DNA of 64,000 nt from Cyclobacterium lianum. Its GTDB lineage: Bacteria; Bacteroidota; Bacteroidia; Cytophagales; Cyclobacteriaceae. Under the pieces are notes generated by a model that was given only the letters and a program-made list of their open reading frames with translations, did no database searches and was not told where the DNA came from. The position numbers and the translations under genes are program-made. The DNA lies in the NCBI RefSeq assembly GCF_900143075.1, contig NZ_FRCY01000009.1:1-64000 (forward strand). Direction: 5' to 3'. Shown piece after piece: positions 35,217-44,152 of the stretch (the first letter of the stretch is position 1; the number at the start of each line of letters is the position of its first letter).

Positions 35217-36566
35217 TCAGATGGCTTTGCTGAAAAGAGGTCTTGAATTTTTTATGTTTTTCATGTTGGGATCAAAAATTGCGCAGATGTTGCGTACAAA
35301 TGGCTTCCCCTTTGGACTCACCGATAATCCCCGGTCGTCGAGGATAAGGAGTTCTTCAGACTCAAAAGACGACAATTGGTCGAGTGTTTCATCATCTAAA
35401 GGACCTAGGTCGTTCCAGGAGGCATGGTGGTTGCATATCAATTCCATGACCAGGTTTTTGGTTTCCAGGTCTCTTTCGCCTTGAAGGTGTCCTTTTATGA
35501 TGGGAAAGGCGCCGTCTACAATTTGTTCTTTATACATTTCTACATCTTTTGCGTTCTGGCCATAGGCAAAATAAATGTCACTGATAGCACTGCATCCCAG
35601 TCCCAAAAGGATTTTTGACGGGGAGGTGGTATATCCCATAAAGTTACGGTGCAGCTTCTCCTGATGCTTGGCCAGGAGCAGCGGATCATCCGGCAAAGCA
35701 AAGTGATCCATTCCGATCTCCTCATAACCCATTTCTTCCAGCCAGTTTTTTCCCTGTTCATACAGGGTTCTCTTTTCATGTTCATCCGGCAGGTATTCCT
35801 CAAAGGATTTCTGAGCGGGAAAGGCAGCGGGGAGGTGTGCATAACTGTAAAAGGCAATGCGATCGGGTAGCAATTCCCCGACTTTTTCAAAAGTCGTTTT
35901 CATCGTATCCAGCGTCTGATGAGGTAGCCCATATATCAGGTCAAAATTAATGGAATTGAAACCTTGCTTACGACTCATTTCCGTGACTTCTTTGACTTTC
36001 TCAAAGGGTTGAATCCGGTGTATGGCAAGCTGCACCTGCCGGTCAAAATCCTGGATGCCATAACTGACCCTGGTGAAGCCGAAATCGGCCAGGGTTTTTA
36101 GGTGTGCCTCACTCGTGTTGTTTGGGTGACCTTCAAAGCTGAATTCAAAATTGTCGGTACGGATAGTTGTTTTCTGTATGTGCTTGAGCAGGATACTCAG
36201 AGATGCAGGCGAGAAAAAAGTAGGAGTGCCTCCACCCAGATGTATGCCAGCCAATCTCGGTTTTTCATCCAGCCTTTCCAGATACATGTTCCATTCCTTC
36301 ATCACAGCAGATATGTAAGGGATTTCTACCCGGTGGTTTTTTGTGATGCGTTTGTTGCACCCGCAATAGGTACAAAGACTTTCACAGTAAGGCAGGTGTA
36401 TATAGAGCGAAATGCCATCTTGCTTTCCAAGTTCCCGATAGGCGTATTCAAAATGCTGCTTCCAGCTTGCCGAATCTATGTTATTGTTCCAATGTGGTAG
36501 GGCAGGATAGGAGGTGTACCTGGGCACCGGTACATTGTATTTTTTGATGAGTTCACGATCAGGCAT
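35217..36566 (-). CDS. hemN: Oxygen-independent coproporphyrinogen III oxidase
   Basis: Radical-SAM decarboxylase of anaerobic haem synthesis. The ATG at 36566 gives 449 residues, close to E. coli HemN. The cluster motif is C61-x3-C65-x2-C68-x-C70 (YCESLCTYCGC), typical of true HemN rather than HemW, with the GGGTPTFFS SAM-binding block and the C-terminal HemN domain (GMDHFALPDDPL, RNFMGYTT). The presence of the C-x-C and the KYNVPVPRYTSYP N-terminal 'trip-wire' region supports genuine HemN. Confidence 0.96.
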   Translation of the reverse strand: MPDRELIKKYNVPVPRYTSYPALPHWNNNIDSASWKQHFEYAYRELGKQDGISLYIHLPYCESLCTYCGCNKRITKNHRVEIPYISAVMKEWNMYLERLDEKPRLAGIHLGGGTPTFFSPASLSILLKHIQKTTIRTDNFEFSFEGHPNNTSEAHLKTLADFGFTRVSYGIQDFDRQVQLAIHRIQPFEKVKEVTEMSRKQGFNSINFDLIYGLPHQTLDTMKTTFEKVGELLPDRIAFYSYAHLPAAFPAQKSFEEYLPDEHEKRTLYEQGKNWLEEMGYEEIGMDHFALPDDPLLLAKHQEKLHRNFMGYTTSPSKILLGLGCSAISDIYFAYGQNAKDVEMYKEQIVDGAFPIIKGHLQGERDLETKNLVMELICNHHASWNDLGPLDDETLDQLSSFESEELLILDDRGLSVSPKGKPFVRNICAIFDPNMKNIKNSRPLFSKAI

Positions 36567-36685
36567 AGGTGTATGTTCATGGTTTGGAATGCCAAAGTTG
36601 CAGGCCGGAACATAAAAAAACCATGACAAGAAAAGGTGAAAAACCTGATATAGATCAGGAAAATGATGGCTATGCTTTAAAAACG

Positions 36686-37810
36686 TCAGGAAATGTGGTT
36701 CAGGTAGTAGCTTACAGGAACATAGGGTAAGTCAAAAGTATTCGCTACTGCCTCGTACACCACATCACCCCTGATGATGTTCAGGCCGGATTTTAACTCG
36801 GGAAATCTGATGCATGCTTCCTGCCAGCCAGTTCTGGCCAACTCCAGGGCATAGGGTAAGGTGGCATTGGTAAGCGCCAAAGTGGAGGTGTAGGGTACTG
36901 CTCCGGGCATATTGGCTACACAGTAATGCAGCACCCCCTCGATGGTGTAGGTTGGGTTTTCGTGAGTGGTGGGCTGGCAGGTTTCTATACAACCTCCCTG
37001 ATCAACCGCTACATCTACCAATACAGTCCCGGGTACCATCTCGCGAAGCATGTCTTTGGTAATGAGGTGAGGTGCTTTGGCTCCCGGTATCAGTACGGCC
37101 CCGATGATCAAATCAACCGAAGGCAGAAAATTTCTGATATTATACTCATTGGACATCATGGTTTTGACATTTTTGGGCATGACATCCGACAGGTAGCGCA
37201 TTCGGGGCAGGGACACATCCATGATGGTTACATCTGCGCCAAGTCCTGCCGCCATCCAGGCTGCCTGAGTGCCTACGATACCTCCTCCCAGAATCAAGAC
37301 CTTGGCAGGAAGTGTTCCCGGTACCCCTCCCAGCAAAATCCCTCTTCCCCCCAGGGGCTTCTCCAGGTAATTGGCACCCTTCTGCACGGCCATTCGCCCG
37401 GCTACTTCAGACATCGGTACGAGCAGGGGCAGACTCCTATCCTGCTTTTCCACGGTCTCATAGGCCAGGCAAACTGCCTTGCTGTTGATCATCGCTTTGG
37501 TGAGCGGTTCGTGAGAGGCAAAATGAAAATAGGTGAAAATCAACTGATCTTCCCGGATCAGATCATATTCCGGGGCAATGGGTTCTTTGACCTTCATGAT
37601 CATTTCTCCGGTTTCGTAGGTGGCCTCTATGGTTGGTAGTATTTCCGCACCAGCGTACTGATAGGCCGCATCCGAAAATCCGCTACCTTCACCGGCAGAT
37701 CTTTGAATAAAAACTTCATGTCCGTTTTTGACAAATTCCTTCGCTCCTGCGGGCGTAAGGGCCACTCTGTTTTCATTATTTTTGATTTCTCTGGGTACGG
37801 CAATGCGCAT
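36686..37810 (-). CDS. ald: Alanine dehydrogenase
   Basis: NAD-dependent interconversion of L-alanine and pyruvate plus ammonia. The ATG at 37810 (MRIAVPREIKNNENRVALTPAG) gives 374 residues, the normal length. The catalytic Lys lies in MKVKEP and the His in FHFASH; the NAD motif is ILGGGIVGTQAA. A TATATTTG box (minus strand 37842-37835) could be its -7 element. It is divergent from the fused 2-oxoacid dehydrogenase E1, so both genes lie around pyruvate metabolism. Confidence 0.96.
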   Translation of the reverse strand: MRIAVPREIKNNENRVALTPAGAKEFVKNGHEVFIQRSAGEGSGFSDAAYQYAGAEILPTIEATYETGEMIMKVKEPIAPEYDLIREDQLIFTYFHFASHEPLTKAMINSKAVCLAYETVEKQDRSLPLLVPMSEVAGRMAVQKGANYLEKPLGGRGILLGGVPGTLPAKVLILGGGIVGTQAAWMAAGLGADVTIMDVSLPRMRYLSDVMPKNVKTMMSNEYNIRNFLPSVDLIIGAVLIPGAKAPHLITKDMLREMVPGTVLVDVAVDQGGCIETCQPTTHENPTYTIEGVLHYCVANMPGAVPYTSTLALTNATLPYALELARTGWQEACIRFPELKSGLNIIRGDVVYEAVANTFDLPYVPVSYYLNHIS

Positions 37811-38168
37811 GGTAGTATCGGTTAAAGTTCTTAGCAAATATAGCCAGCAAGATTAGGTCATCGCACTTTTGGCCTGGAAAAGTTTCCAAATTGCCGGGAA
37901 AAAGCAGGTCGAAAATAAAATTGGCCTGATTTTTTTAGCCTTCAAATCACAGCCGGAATCTTCGGATAGTAAAAGAATACATAAAAATAGATATTTATTC
38001 TGAATCATGATTTATTTAGAAATAAAATTTTAAAAAACCTATTTATGATATACAATTCAGAATAATATTATTTTTTATTGATTATTTGTACTTTTAGAAA
38101 TTGGGATAACTCCAAAAATTGTGTATTTTTGGAAACATGGGTTAGCCCAGATAAAGAAAACAGTTACG
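37811..38168. other. Divergent promoter region ald / E1 fusion
   Basis: 358 bp, very AT-rich from about 37980 to 38100 (runs of A/T with ATTTATTC and TTTATTGATT). No ORF or RNA gene. It should carry both promoters; the one on the plus strand is listed separately. Confidence 0.6.
38101..38131 (+). promoter_or_regulatory. Bacteroidota-type promoter for the E1 fusion gene
   Basis: TTG at 38101-38103, a 20-base spacer, then TATTTTTG at 38124-38131 match the TTTG-N19-TAnnTTTG primary-sigma consensus of Bacteroidota. The ATG follows about 38 bases later. Confidence 0.55.
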
Positions 38169-40592
38169 ATGAAAAATATGGAATCCTTATCCACATTAAC
38201 TGAAGAAACTATTGTGAATTTAGACAAAAAGCGTGTATTGGCTGATTATAGAATGGTGATGATCAGCAGACATGCCTCATTGACGGTAAGGAAAGAAGTA
38301 TTTATGGGCAAAGCCAAGTTTGGGATCTACGGCGATGGCAAAGAGCTGGCACAGGTAGCCATGGCCAGGTATTTTAGAGCTGGAGATTTTAGGTCGGGGT
38401 ACTACCGGGACCAGACCCTGATGTTTGCGATAAATGAGCTGAGCTTGCAGGAGTATTTTGCGCAGCTTTATGCGCACACAGATATCCAGGCCGAACCTGC
38501 AAGTGGGGGGAGACTAATGAATGGGCATTTTGCCACCAGATCTTTGCAGGATGACGGCTCCTGGAAAAACCTGATGGAGATCCGGAATTCTACTGCAGAT
38601 ATTTCTCCAACCGCTGCGCAAATGCCAAAGCTTCTGGGTTTGGCTTATGCTTCCAAGTTATACCGGGAGAATTCCGGTTTACATGGCTTGAAGCAATTCT
38701 CCAACAAAGGCAACGAGGTGGCCTGGGGCACCATCGGAAACGCTTCTACCGCAGAGGGAATGTTTTTTGAAATATTCAATGCGGGCGGGGTATTGCAGGT
38801 ACCGATGGTCATTTCAGTATGGGATGACGATTACGGCATTTCTGTCACCAATGATTTACAGGTTACCAAGGCCAGCATATCCGCTGCGCTGGAAGGATTC
38901 AGACGAAATCACAATGAGAAGGGCTACGAAATTTTTGTTGTGAAGGGATGGGATTATGAATCTCTGGTCAATACCTACCGGGAGGCAGACAAACTCGCCC
39001 GGTCGCAGCATGTTCCGGTGCTCGTGCACGTGACAGAAATGACCCAGCCGCAGGGACATTCTACATCCGGTTCTCATGAAAGGTATAAAAGCAAAGAGCG
39101 CCTGGAATGGGAGGCCGAACACGATTGCGTGGTAAAGTTCAGAGCATATATTCTGGAAAATGATATTGCCAGCCGGGAAGAGCTGGACGAAATAGATGAG
39201 GCTACCAGGAAGCTGGTCAAAGATAGCAAAGACCTCGCCTGGAGGGCTTTCACTGCCACAATAAAGAAGGAATTGGACGAAGCCATCTCTCTGCTACGCG
39301 ATCTTGCGGAGAAAAGTCGCCGAAAAAGTGAGTTGAACCAACTCGCCCAGGATTTAAAACAAATGCTGAATCCGGTCCGAAAGGATGTTATCGGAACGGT
39401 CAGAAAGGCATTGTTTTTGGCCAGAAAGGAACCTGCAGAAATAAAAGCACAACTTCAGGATTGGTACCGGGTACAGCAATTGTTGAATCAGGAGCGGTAT
39501 TCCAGTCATCAATACAGCGAGTCCGCAGAGCGATCGGCCAACGTAGACCCCCAGCCTGTTTGCTATGCAGATCAGGCCCCGATGGTAGATGGCCGGGAAG
39601 TACTAAAGGCCTGCTTTGATGCTATGCTGGAGCGAGATCCGAGGGTTTTTGCCATAGGCGAAGATGTGGGTAAAATCGGAGATGTGAACCAGGCATTTGC
39701 AGGCTTGCAGGCCAGGCATGGGGAACTGAGGGTTACAGATACCGGGATCAGAGAGGTAAGTATTATTGGCCAGGGCATCGGGGCAGCCCTGAGAGGTTTG
39801 CGTCCGATCACCGAGATCCAATACCTGGACTACCTGATTTATGCGCTCATGACCCTCTCTGATGATTTGGCCTGTTTGCACTACAGAACAAAAGGCGGCC
39901 AGAAAGCCCCTCTGATCATCAGGACCAGGGGACATCGTCTGGAGGGCGTATGGCATTCGGGGTCTCCCATTGGTATGATCCTCAGCAGTCTGAGAGGAAT
40001 TTTACTTTGTGTTCCCAGAGACATGACCCAGGCAGCAGGGATGTACAACACCTTGCTGCAAGCCGATGAACCCGCTATTGTAATAGAGGTGCTCAACGGA
40101 TACCGCCTGAAGGAAAAAATGCCTGCCAACATCGGCGAGTTTAAAGTTGCACTGGGCCAGCCTGAGCTGCTCCGGGTAGGGCAGGACATTACCCTGGTGA
40201 CTTATGGAGCCATGTGTCGCATTGTGCTGAGTGCGGCTGAGGAATTGGCGGCTGCCGGCATCTCCGTCGAGGTGATAGATGTACAAACCCTGGTTCCGTT
40301 TGATACAAATCAGGTTATCCTGCAATCCATTAAAAAGACCAACCGCGTGATTTTTGCAGATGAGGATGTGCCAGGCGGAGCTTCCGCTTACATGATGCAA
40401 CAGGTGATAGAGGAGCAGAACGCTTATTTTTACCTGGATGCGAAGCCAGTCACACTATCTGCAAAAGAACACCGGCCAGCGTACTCATCAGATGGGGATT
40501 ATTTTTCCAAACCCAGCACTGACGACGTCATAGAAAAGGTTTATGCCATTATGCATGAGGCTGACCCCAAAAAATTCCCGCCGATTTATTGA
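38169..40592 (+). CDS. 2-oxoacid dehydrogenase E1, fused alpha and beta subunits
   Basis: An 807-residue thiamine-diphosphate enzyme joining E1-alpha (about 1-400; GRLMNGHFATRS, TIGNASTAEGMFFE, WDDDYGISV, HSTSGSHERYK) and E1-beta (about 475-807; IGEDVGKIGDVNQAF, DTGIREVSIIGQGIGAALRG, FADEDVPGGASAYMMQQ). Such fusions decarboxylate branched-chain oxoacids or pyruvate and pass the acyl group to E2. No E2 or E3 gene is adjacent, so the substrate is unclear. The ATG at 38169 (MKNMESLST) follows a good promoter. Confidence 0.93.
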   Translation: MKNMESLSTLTEETIVNLDKKRVLADYRMVMISRHASLTVRKEVFMGKAKFGIYGDGKELAQVAMARYFRAGDFRSGYYRDQTLMFAINELSLQEYFAQLYAHTDIQAEPASGGRLMNGHFATRSLQDDGSWKNLMEIRNSTADISPTAAQMPKLLGLAYASKLYRENSGLHGLKQFSNKGNEVAWGTIGNASTAEGMFFEIFNAGGVLQVPMVISVWDDDYGISVTNDLQVTKASISAALEGFRRNHNEKGYEIFVVKGWDYESLVNTYREADKLARSQHVPVLVHVTEMTQPQGHSTSGSHERYKSKERLEWEAEHDCVVKFRAYILENDIASREELDEIDEATRKLVKDSKDLAWRAFTATIKKELDEAISLLRDLAEKSRRKSELNQLAQDLKQMLNPVRKDVIGTVRKALFLARKEPAEIKAQLQDWYRVQQLLNQERYSSHQYSESAERSANVDPQPVCYADQAPMVDGREVLKACFDAMLERDPRVFAIGEDVGKIGDVNQAFAGLQARHGELRVTDTGIREVSIIGQGIGAALRGLRPITEIQYLDYLIYALMTLSDDLACLHYRTKGGQKAPLIIRTRGHRLEGVWHSGSPIGMILSSLRGILLCVPRDMTQAAGMYNTLLQADEPAIVIEVLNGYRLKEKMPANIGEFKVALGQPELLRVGQDITLVTYGAMCRIVLSAAEELAAAGISVEVIDVQTLVPFDTNQVILQSIKKTNRVIFADEDVPGGASAYMMQQVIEEQNAYFYLDAKPVTLSAKEHRPAYSSDGDYFSKPSTDDVIEKVYAIMHEADPKKFPPIY

Positions 40593-40601
40593 TTGGATGA
40601 T

Positions 40602-41273
40602 TTATCTTGCTATTTGAGAAAGTGTAAAATCCGGAGAACTGACTACATTGCTCCGGTTTAGCGCCCTGTCCTGAACTTGCAGTTCCAGGCGGATGGTATC
40701 GGTACGAAAGATGCTGTTCCAACCCAGAGAAAGCATGGAATAGCGAATTTGTCCTTCTATTGCCCGGGTTCTTTCTTCTTCCAGCATCCGTGGAAACCTC
40801 CCATTAAAAGTGGTAAAATAGGGGGGATCCGACCAGTTAAACTCTGTATAACTGCCCCCTCTCTTGATAAAGAACTTCACGAAGATATTGTAGTAATCTT
40901 CATTTTCTGAAACCCACAAGGTATCCTGTATTTCTACATTGTTGATCAGGGGGAAGATGACCCAGTCCCGATTGTTGAAACTGGGTGCGTCCTCGGGTCT
41001 ATTGCTGTAGGTAATGTAATTGCCCTGCTCGTCAGTAAGGTAATTGAGTTCGTTAAAGGGGGGGGACAAGTCCCGCGCGTTCAAACCCAGATCTCCTTCA
41101 GCATCTCTGAAGTTAATGGTCACTATCAGCGAATCTGCACCAGGTGCCTGCACAAACTCCATGTCATTAAACCTGATATCCGGAACCGTAGGAAAGTCGT
41201 CCGGAGGAGATATACAACCCACCCAAACGGACAAAATGAGCAGTATGATGACAGAATGATTTTTTAACTTCAT
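40602..41273 (-). CDS. Bacteroidota lipoprotein of unknown function
   Basis: A 223-residue lipoprotein (WVGC, Cys19). The mature part begins ISPPDDFPTVPDIRFNDM and has the recurring pattern VTINFRDAEGDLGLNARD, which is seen in many uncharacterised Bacteroidota surface lipoproteins. I do not assign a function. It is convergent with the E1 fusion, 9 bases apart. Confidence 0.75.
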   Translation of the reverse strand: MKLKNHSVIILLILSVWVGCISPPDDFPTVPDIRFNDMEFVQAPGADSLIVTINFRDAEGDLGLNARDLSPPFNELNYLTDEQGNYITYSNRPEDAPSFNNRDWVIFPLINNVEIQDTLWVSENEDYYNIFVKFFIKRGGSYTEFNWSDPPYFTTFNGRFPRMLEEERTRAIEGQIRYSMLSLGWNSIFRTDTIRLELQVQDRALNRSNVVSSPDFTLSQIAR

Positions 41274-41350
41274 GGGTAATCAGTAGTTTTACCTTGCGTA
41301 TCCGACAAGTGTAAAAATGAGCAAATTTTAGGTTTTACCATAAAATAACG

Positions 41351-42346
41351 ATGAATTATTTCAAAAGTTTTAGCGAAAAAATAAAATCAGGTAAAACTTC
41401 GGATTTTACAGCTTTGGCACTTGATCTGTTTCGTTTCCAATCCAGGTATAACGGCGTTTACAGGCAGTATTTGAGCGCCAGGAATGTTCAGCCGGACCGT
41501 ATTGAAAACCTGGCTGATATTCCATTCCTGCCGATCTCCTTTTTCAAAACGCACAAAGTGGTATCCGGACCTGAAAATCAGTTTGGGGATTTTTATTCCA
41601 GCAGTGGCACCACAGGTCAGCAGCAAAGCAGACATTATATATGGTCCAAATCGTTTTACCTTTCCCATGCACGTAGGCTATTTGAGAGCACATATGGCTC
41701 TTTGAAAGATTTCCATGTACTGGCACTCCTGCCATCTTACCTGGAGAGAGAGGGGAGCTCGCTGGTGGATATGGCCGCCCATTTTATACAGTTGAGTGGC
41801 TCAGCCCATTCCGGATTTTACCTTAATGAGCATGAACTACTCATTGGGAAGATCAACATGTTGCGGGGCGGAAGGAAGAAGGTTTTGTTACTGGGAGTAA
41901 CCTTTGCTCTACTTGATCTGGCTGAGAAAATATCGGGGCAAGCTGATTTCGGAGACCTGATCGTAATGGAAACCGGAGGAATGAAGGGGAGGCGCAAGGA
42001 AATGATCCGGGAGGAGGTCCATAATCTGCTGAAAAAAAGTTTTGGGGTAGGCAGCATCCACTCGGAGTACGGCATGACCGAGTTGACGTCTCAGGCTTAC
42101 TCAAAAGGTGATGGTCGGTTTTGGGAAAATCGGGCATTGAAGGTTTTTATTCGGGATGCCTACGACCCTTTTCATATGGTGAATGGCAAATCTGGTGCGA
42201 TCAACGTCATAGATCTGGCAAATGTACATTCCTGCGCATTTTTAGAAACGGAAGATCTGGGTATAAAAAATGACGATGAAAGTTTTTCAATCCTGGGAAG
42301 GATGGACAACAGCGAAATCCGCGGCTGTAATTTAATGATAAATTAA
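41351..42346 (+). CDS. LuxE/PaaK-like acyl-protein synthetase
   Basis: A 331-residue adenylate-forming enzyme fragment-length protein of the LuxE family. The AMP-binding loop is YSSSGTTGQQQSRH, with GTTFALLD-like and EYGMTELTSQAYS motifs and a C-terminal LETEDLGIKNDDESFSILGR block. LuxE activates fatty acids for reduction in bioluminescence, but no luxC or luxD is near, and orphan members are common in Bacteroidota. It probably activates an unknown carboxylate. Confidence 0.85.
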   Translation: MNYFKSFSEKIKSGKTSDFTALALDLFRFQSRYNGVYRQYLSARNVQPDRIENLADIPFLPISFFKTHKVVSGPENQFGDFYSSSGTTGQQQSRHYIWSKSFYLSHARRLFESTYGSLKDFHVLALLPSYLEREGSSLVDMAAHFIQLSGSAHSGFYLNEHELLIGKINMLRGGRKKVLLLGVTFALLDLAEKISGQADFGDLIVMETGGMKGRRKEMIREEVHNLLKKSFGVGSIHSEYGMTELTSQAYSKGDGRFWENRALKVFIRDAYDPFHMVNGKSGAINVIDLANVHSCAFLETEDLGIKNDDESFSILGRMDNSEIRGCNLMIN

Positions 42347-42397
42347 TTTTGTATTTAAATACTAATTTTTCATATTTGAGCGTAATATACTTTGACT

Positions 42398-42514
42398 ATG
42401 AAAACAGTAATGACAATTTTGGTGGTAGGTGCGATTTTGGTATTGTCTTCTTGTGCATCAAGTAAGCCCTGTCCGGCATATGCCAAGGCAGTGAAGATTG
42501 AGGCTCGGGGCTGA
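42398..42514 (+). CDS. Small lipoprotein, 38 residues
   Basis: MKTVMTILVVGAILVLSSC forms a complete lipoprotein signal with Cys19, followed by only 19 residues (ASSKPCPAYAKAVKIEARG). Comparable tiny lipoproteins with a KPCPAY-like motif are common between genes in Bacteroidota genomes; role unknown. A CTTTG box precedes the ATG by only 4 bases, so the start context is tight. The stop lies 13 bases from the convergent regulator gene. Confidence 0.7.
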   Translation: MKTVMTILVVGAILVLSSCASSKPCPAYAKAVKIEARG

Positions 42515-42527
42515 TCCGTACGGAACC

Positions 42528-43685
42528 TCAATAATCTGCGTACTTTTTGATGTCTTCGGCGGAGATATTTTTCCCCCCAAGGATTACCAGTCTTTCAATT
42601 ACATTTCTTAGCTCCCGAATATTTCCGGTCCATGGAAAATCCTGTAACTTACTGATGGCGGATTTGTCCATCTCTTTTTTGGCGGTACCATATTCGGCGG
42701 CGATATCGCCTAGGAATTTGTCCACAAGCAATGGAATGTCTTCCTTTCTTTCCCTGAGGGGTGGTACCTGGATCAATATGACGCTTATCCGGTGATAAAG
42801 ATCTTCTCTGAAATTGCCCTCGGCAATTTCCTTTTTCAGATCTTTATTGGTCGCAGCGAGTACACGCACGTCAATTTTGATGTCTTTGTCACCGCCTACC
42901 CGGCTGACTTTATGCTCCTGAAGCGCACGCAATACCTTGGCCTGTGCAGAGAGGCTCATGTCTCCGATTTCATCCAAAAATATCGTGCCTCCATTGGCTT
43001 GCTCAAATTTGCCCTGTCGCTGTTTCATGGCAGAAGTAAATGCTCCTTTTTCATGGCCGAAAAGTTCACTTTCAATCAGTTCTGCCGGAATTGCAGCACA
43101 ATTGACAGCGATAAAGGGAGCACCCGAGCGATTGCTTTTCTGGTGTACCCAGTGGGCTACGAGCTCCTTGCCGGTACCATTGGGGCCGGTGATAAGTACC
43201 CTCGCGTCGGTCGGCGCTACCTTTTCAATGGTGTCCTTCACCAGGCTTATGGCTTCAGAATTGCCCACCATGTCCAGCTTTTTGGATAATTTTTTCTTTA
43301 AAACCTTGGTTTCATTGACCAGTTTCTTTTTATCCAGGGCATTTCTTACCGTAAGGAGCAACCGGTTGAGGTCCGGCGGTTTCGGAATAAAATCAAAGGC
43401 ACCTTTTTTTGTAGCTTCCACAGCAGTTTCTATGCTACCGTGCGCAGAAATCATGATAAACTGGGGTTGTTTGGCCAATTCTGCGGATTTGGTCAATACT
43501 TCAATGCCATCCATTTTTGGCATCTTGATGTCACAAAGGACGAGGTCAAAATCCTCGTTTTTTATCATTTCCAGACCTTTCTCTCCATCCTGAGCTTCAA
43601 ATATTTCGTATTTTTCGTACTCCAGGATTTCTTTCAGGGTCTCCCTGATGACCTTCTCGTCATCGATTATCAGTATTTTTGGCAT
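42528..43685 (-). CDS. NtrC-type response regulator without HTH, GAFTSA variant
   Basis: A 385-residue protein: receiver domain (1-120, phospho-Asp52) and AAA+ sigma-54 activator domain (about 140-370; Walker A GPNGTGKE at 167-174, Walker B FLDEIGD). The sigma-54 contact loop reads GAFTSA (214-219) instead of GAFTGA. The protein ends at YADY just after the AAA+ lid, with no Fis-type HTH. Such HTH-less forms are frequent in Bacteroidota and may act from solution or through partner proteins. It lies 30 bases downstream of rnpB on the same strand; no histidine kinase is adjacent. Confidence 0.92.
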   Translation of the reverse strand: MPKILIIDDEKVIRETLKEILEYEKYEIFEAQDGEKGLEMIKNEDFDLVLCDIKMPKMDGIEVLTKSAELAKQPQFIMISAHGSIETAVEATKKGAFDFIPKPPDLNRLLLTVRNALDKKKLVNETKVLKKKLSKKLDMVGNSEAISLVKDTIEKVAPTDARVLITGPNGTGKELVAHWVHQKSNRSGAPFIAVNCAAIPAELIESELFGHEKGAFTSAMKQRQGKFEQANGGTIFLDEIGDMSLSAQAKVLRALQEHKVSRVGGDKDIKIDVRVLAATNKDLKKEIAEGNFREDLYHRISVILIQVPPLRERKEDIPLLVDKFLGDIAAEYGTAKKEMDKSAISKLQDFPWTGNIRELRNVIERLVILGGKNISAEDIKKYADY

Positions 43686-43714
43686 TGTTTTTCTGTATTT
43701 CAGTGGAATTAAAT

Positions 43715-44113
43715 GTGCAGGCCTGTAAGCCGGGTTCTGTAGCTTCTTGCGAAGTGTTTGTCATTTATCTGGCCTTTTCTTCACAGAAAAGATCTAACGA
43801 CCTACCCACTTCGGTTTCCCGGAAAACCGGGATTGGACGAGCAGCCCTTGGACCGAAGCCTATTTGGTCTTTCAACCCATAAGGTTTGCCTTGCCGTGCC
43901 AGTCACCTGACACGCGGTGGGCTCTTACCCCGCCTTTTCACCCTTATCCTGCGAGGGGCCGAAGCCGCTGTAAGGACGGTATTTTTTCTGTGGCACTGTC
44001 TGTAAACCTGGCGTTTCCGCCAGGCTCCCTTCCCGTTAGGAAGTATGGCGCTCTGCGTTGCCCGGACTTTCCTCTCTTCCCTGAAATGGGAATAGCGACA
44101 AACCAGCCTGCAC
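43715..44113 (-). ncRNA. rnpB: RNase P RNA (bacterial class A)
   Basis: The catalytic RNA that matures tRNA 5' ends. P1 is exact: GTGCAGGC at the 5' end (44113-44106) pairs with GCCTGCAC at the 3' end (43722-43715). Conserved pieces are AGAGGAAAGTCCGGGC near the 5' end, CAGTGCCACAGAAA, GGTAAGAGCCCACCG, GGCAAACC and the terminal region ending in the ACAGGCCTGCAC strand. Length 399 nt is normal. All protein-like ORFs through this segment are shadows. The response-regulator gene follows on the same strand. Confidence 0.96.
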
Positions 44114-44117
44114 CCTG

Positions 44118-44152
44118 CAAAAATAAATGAAATATGCCCACTTATCCCAAAA
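44118..44152 (-). promoter_or_regulatory. rnpB promoter
   Basis: TATTTTTG (minus strand 44125-44118) ends 5 bases before the P1 5' end at 44113, where the -7 element should be. TTTTG at 44152-44148 could be the -33 element, with a spacer of 22, slightly longer than the usual 19-20. Confidence 0.55.

Noticed and set aside
43679-44141. Several protein ORFs on both strands through 43.7-44.1 kb
   Set aside because: They lie inside the RNase P RNA gene, whose paired ends and conserved pieces explain the sequence.
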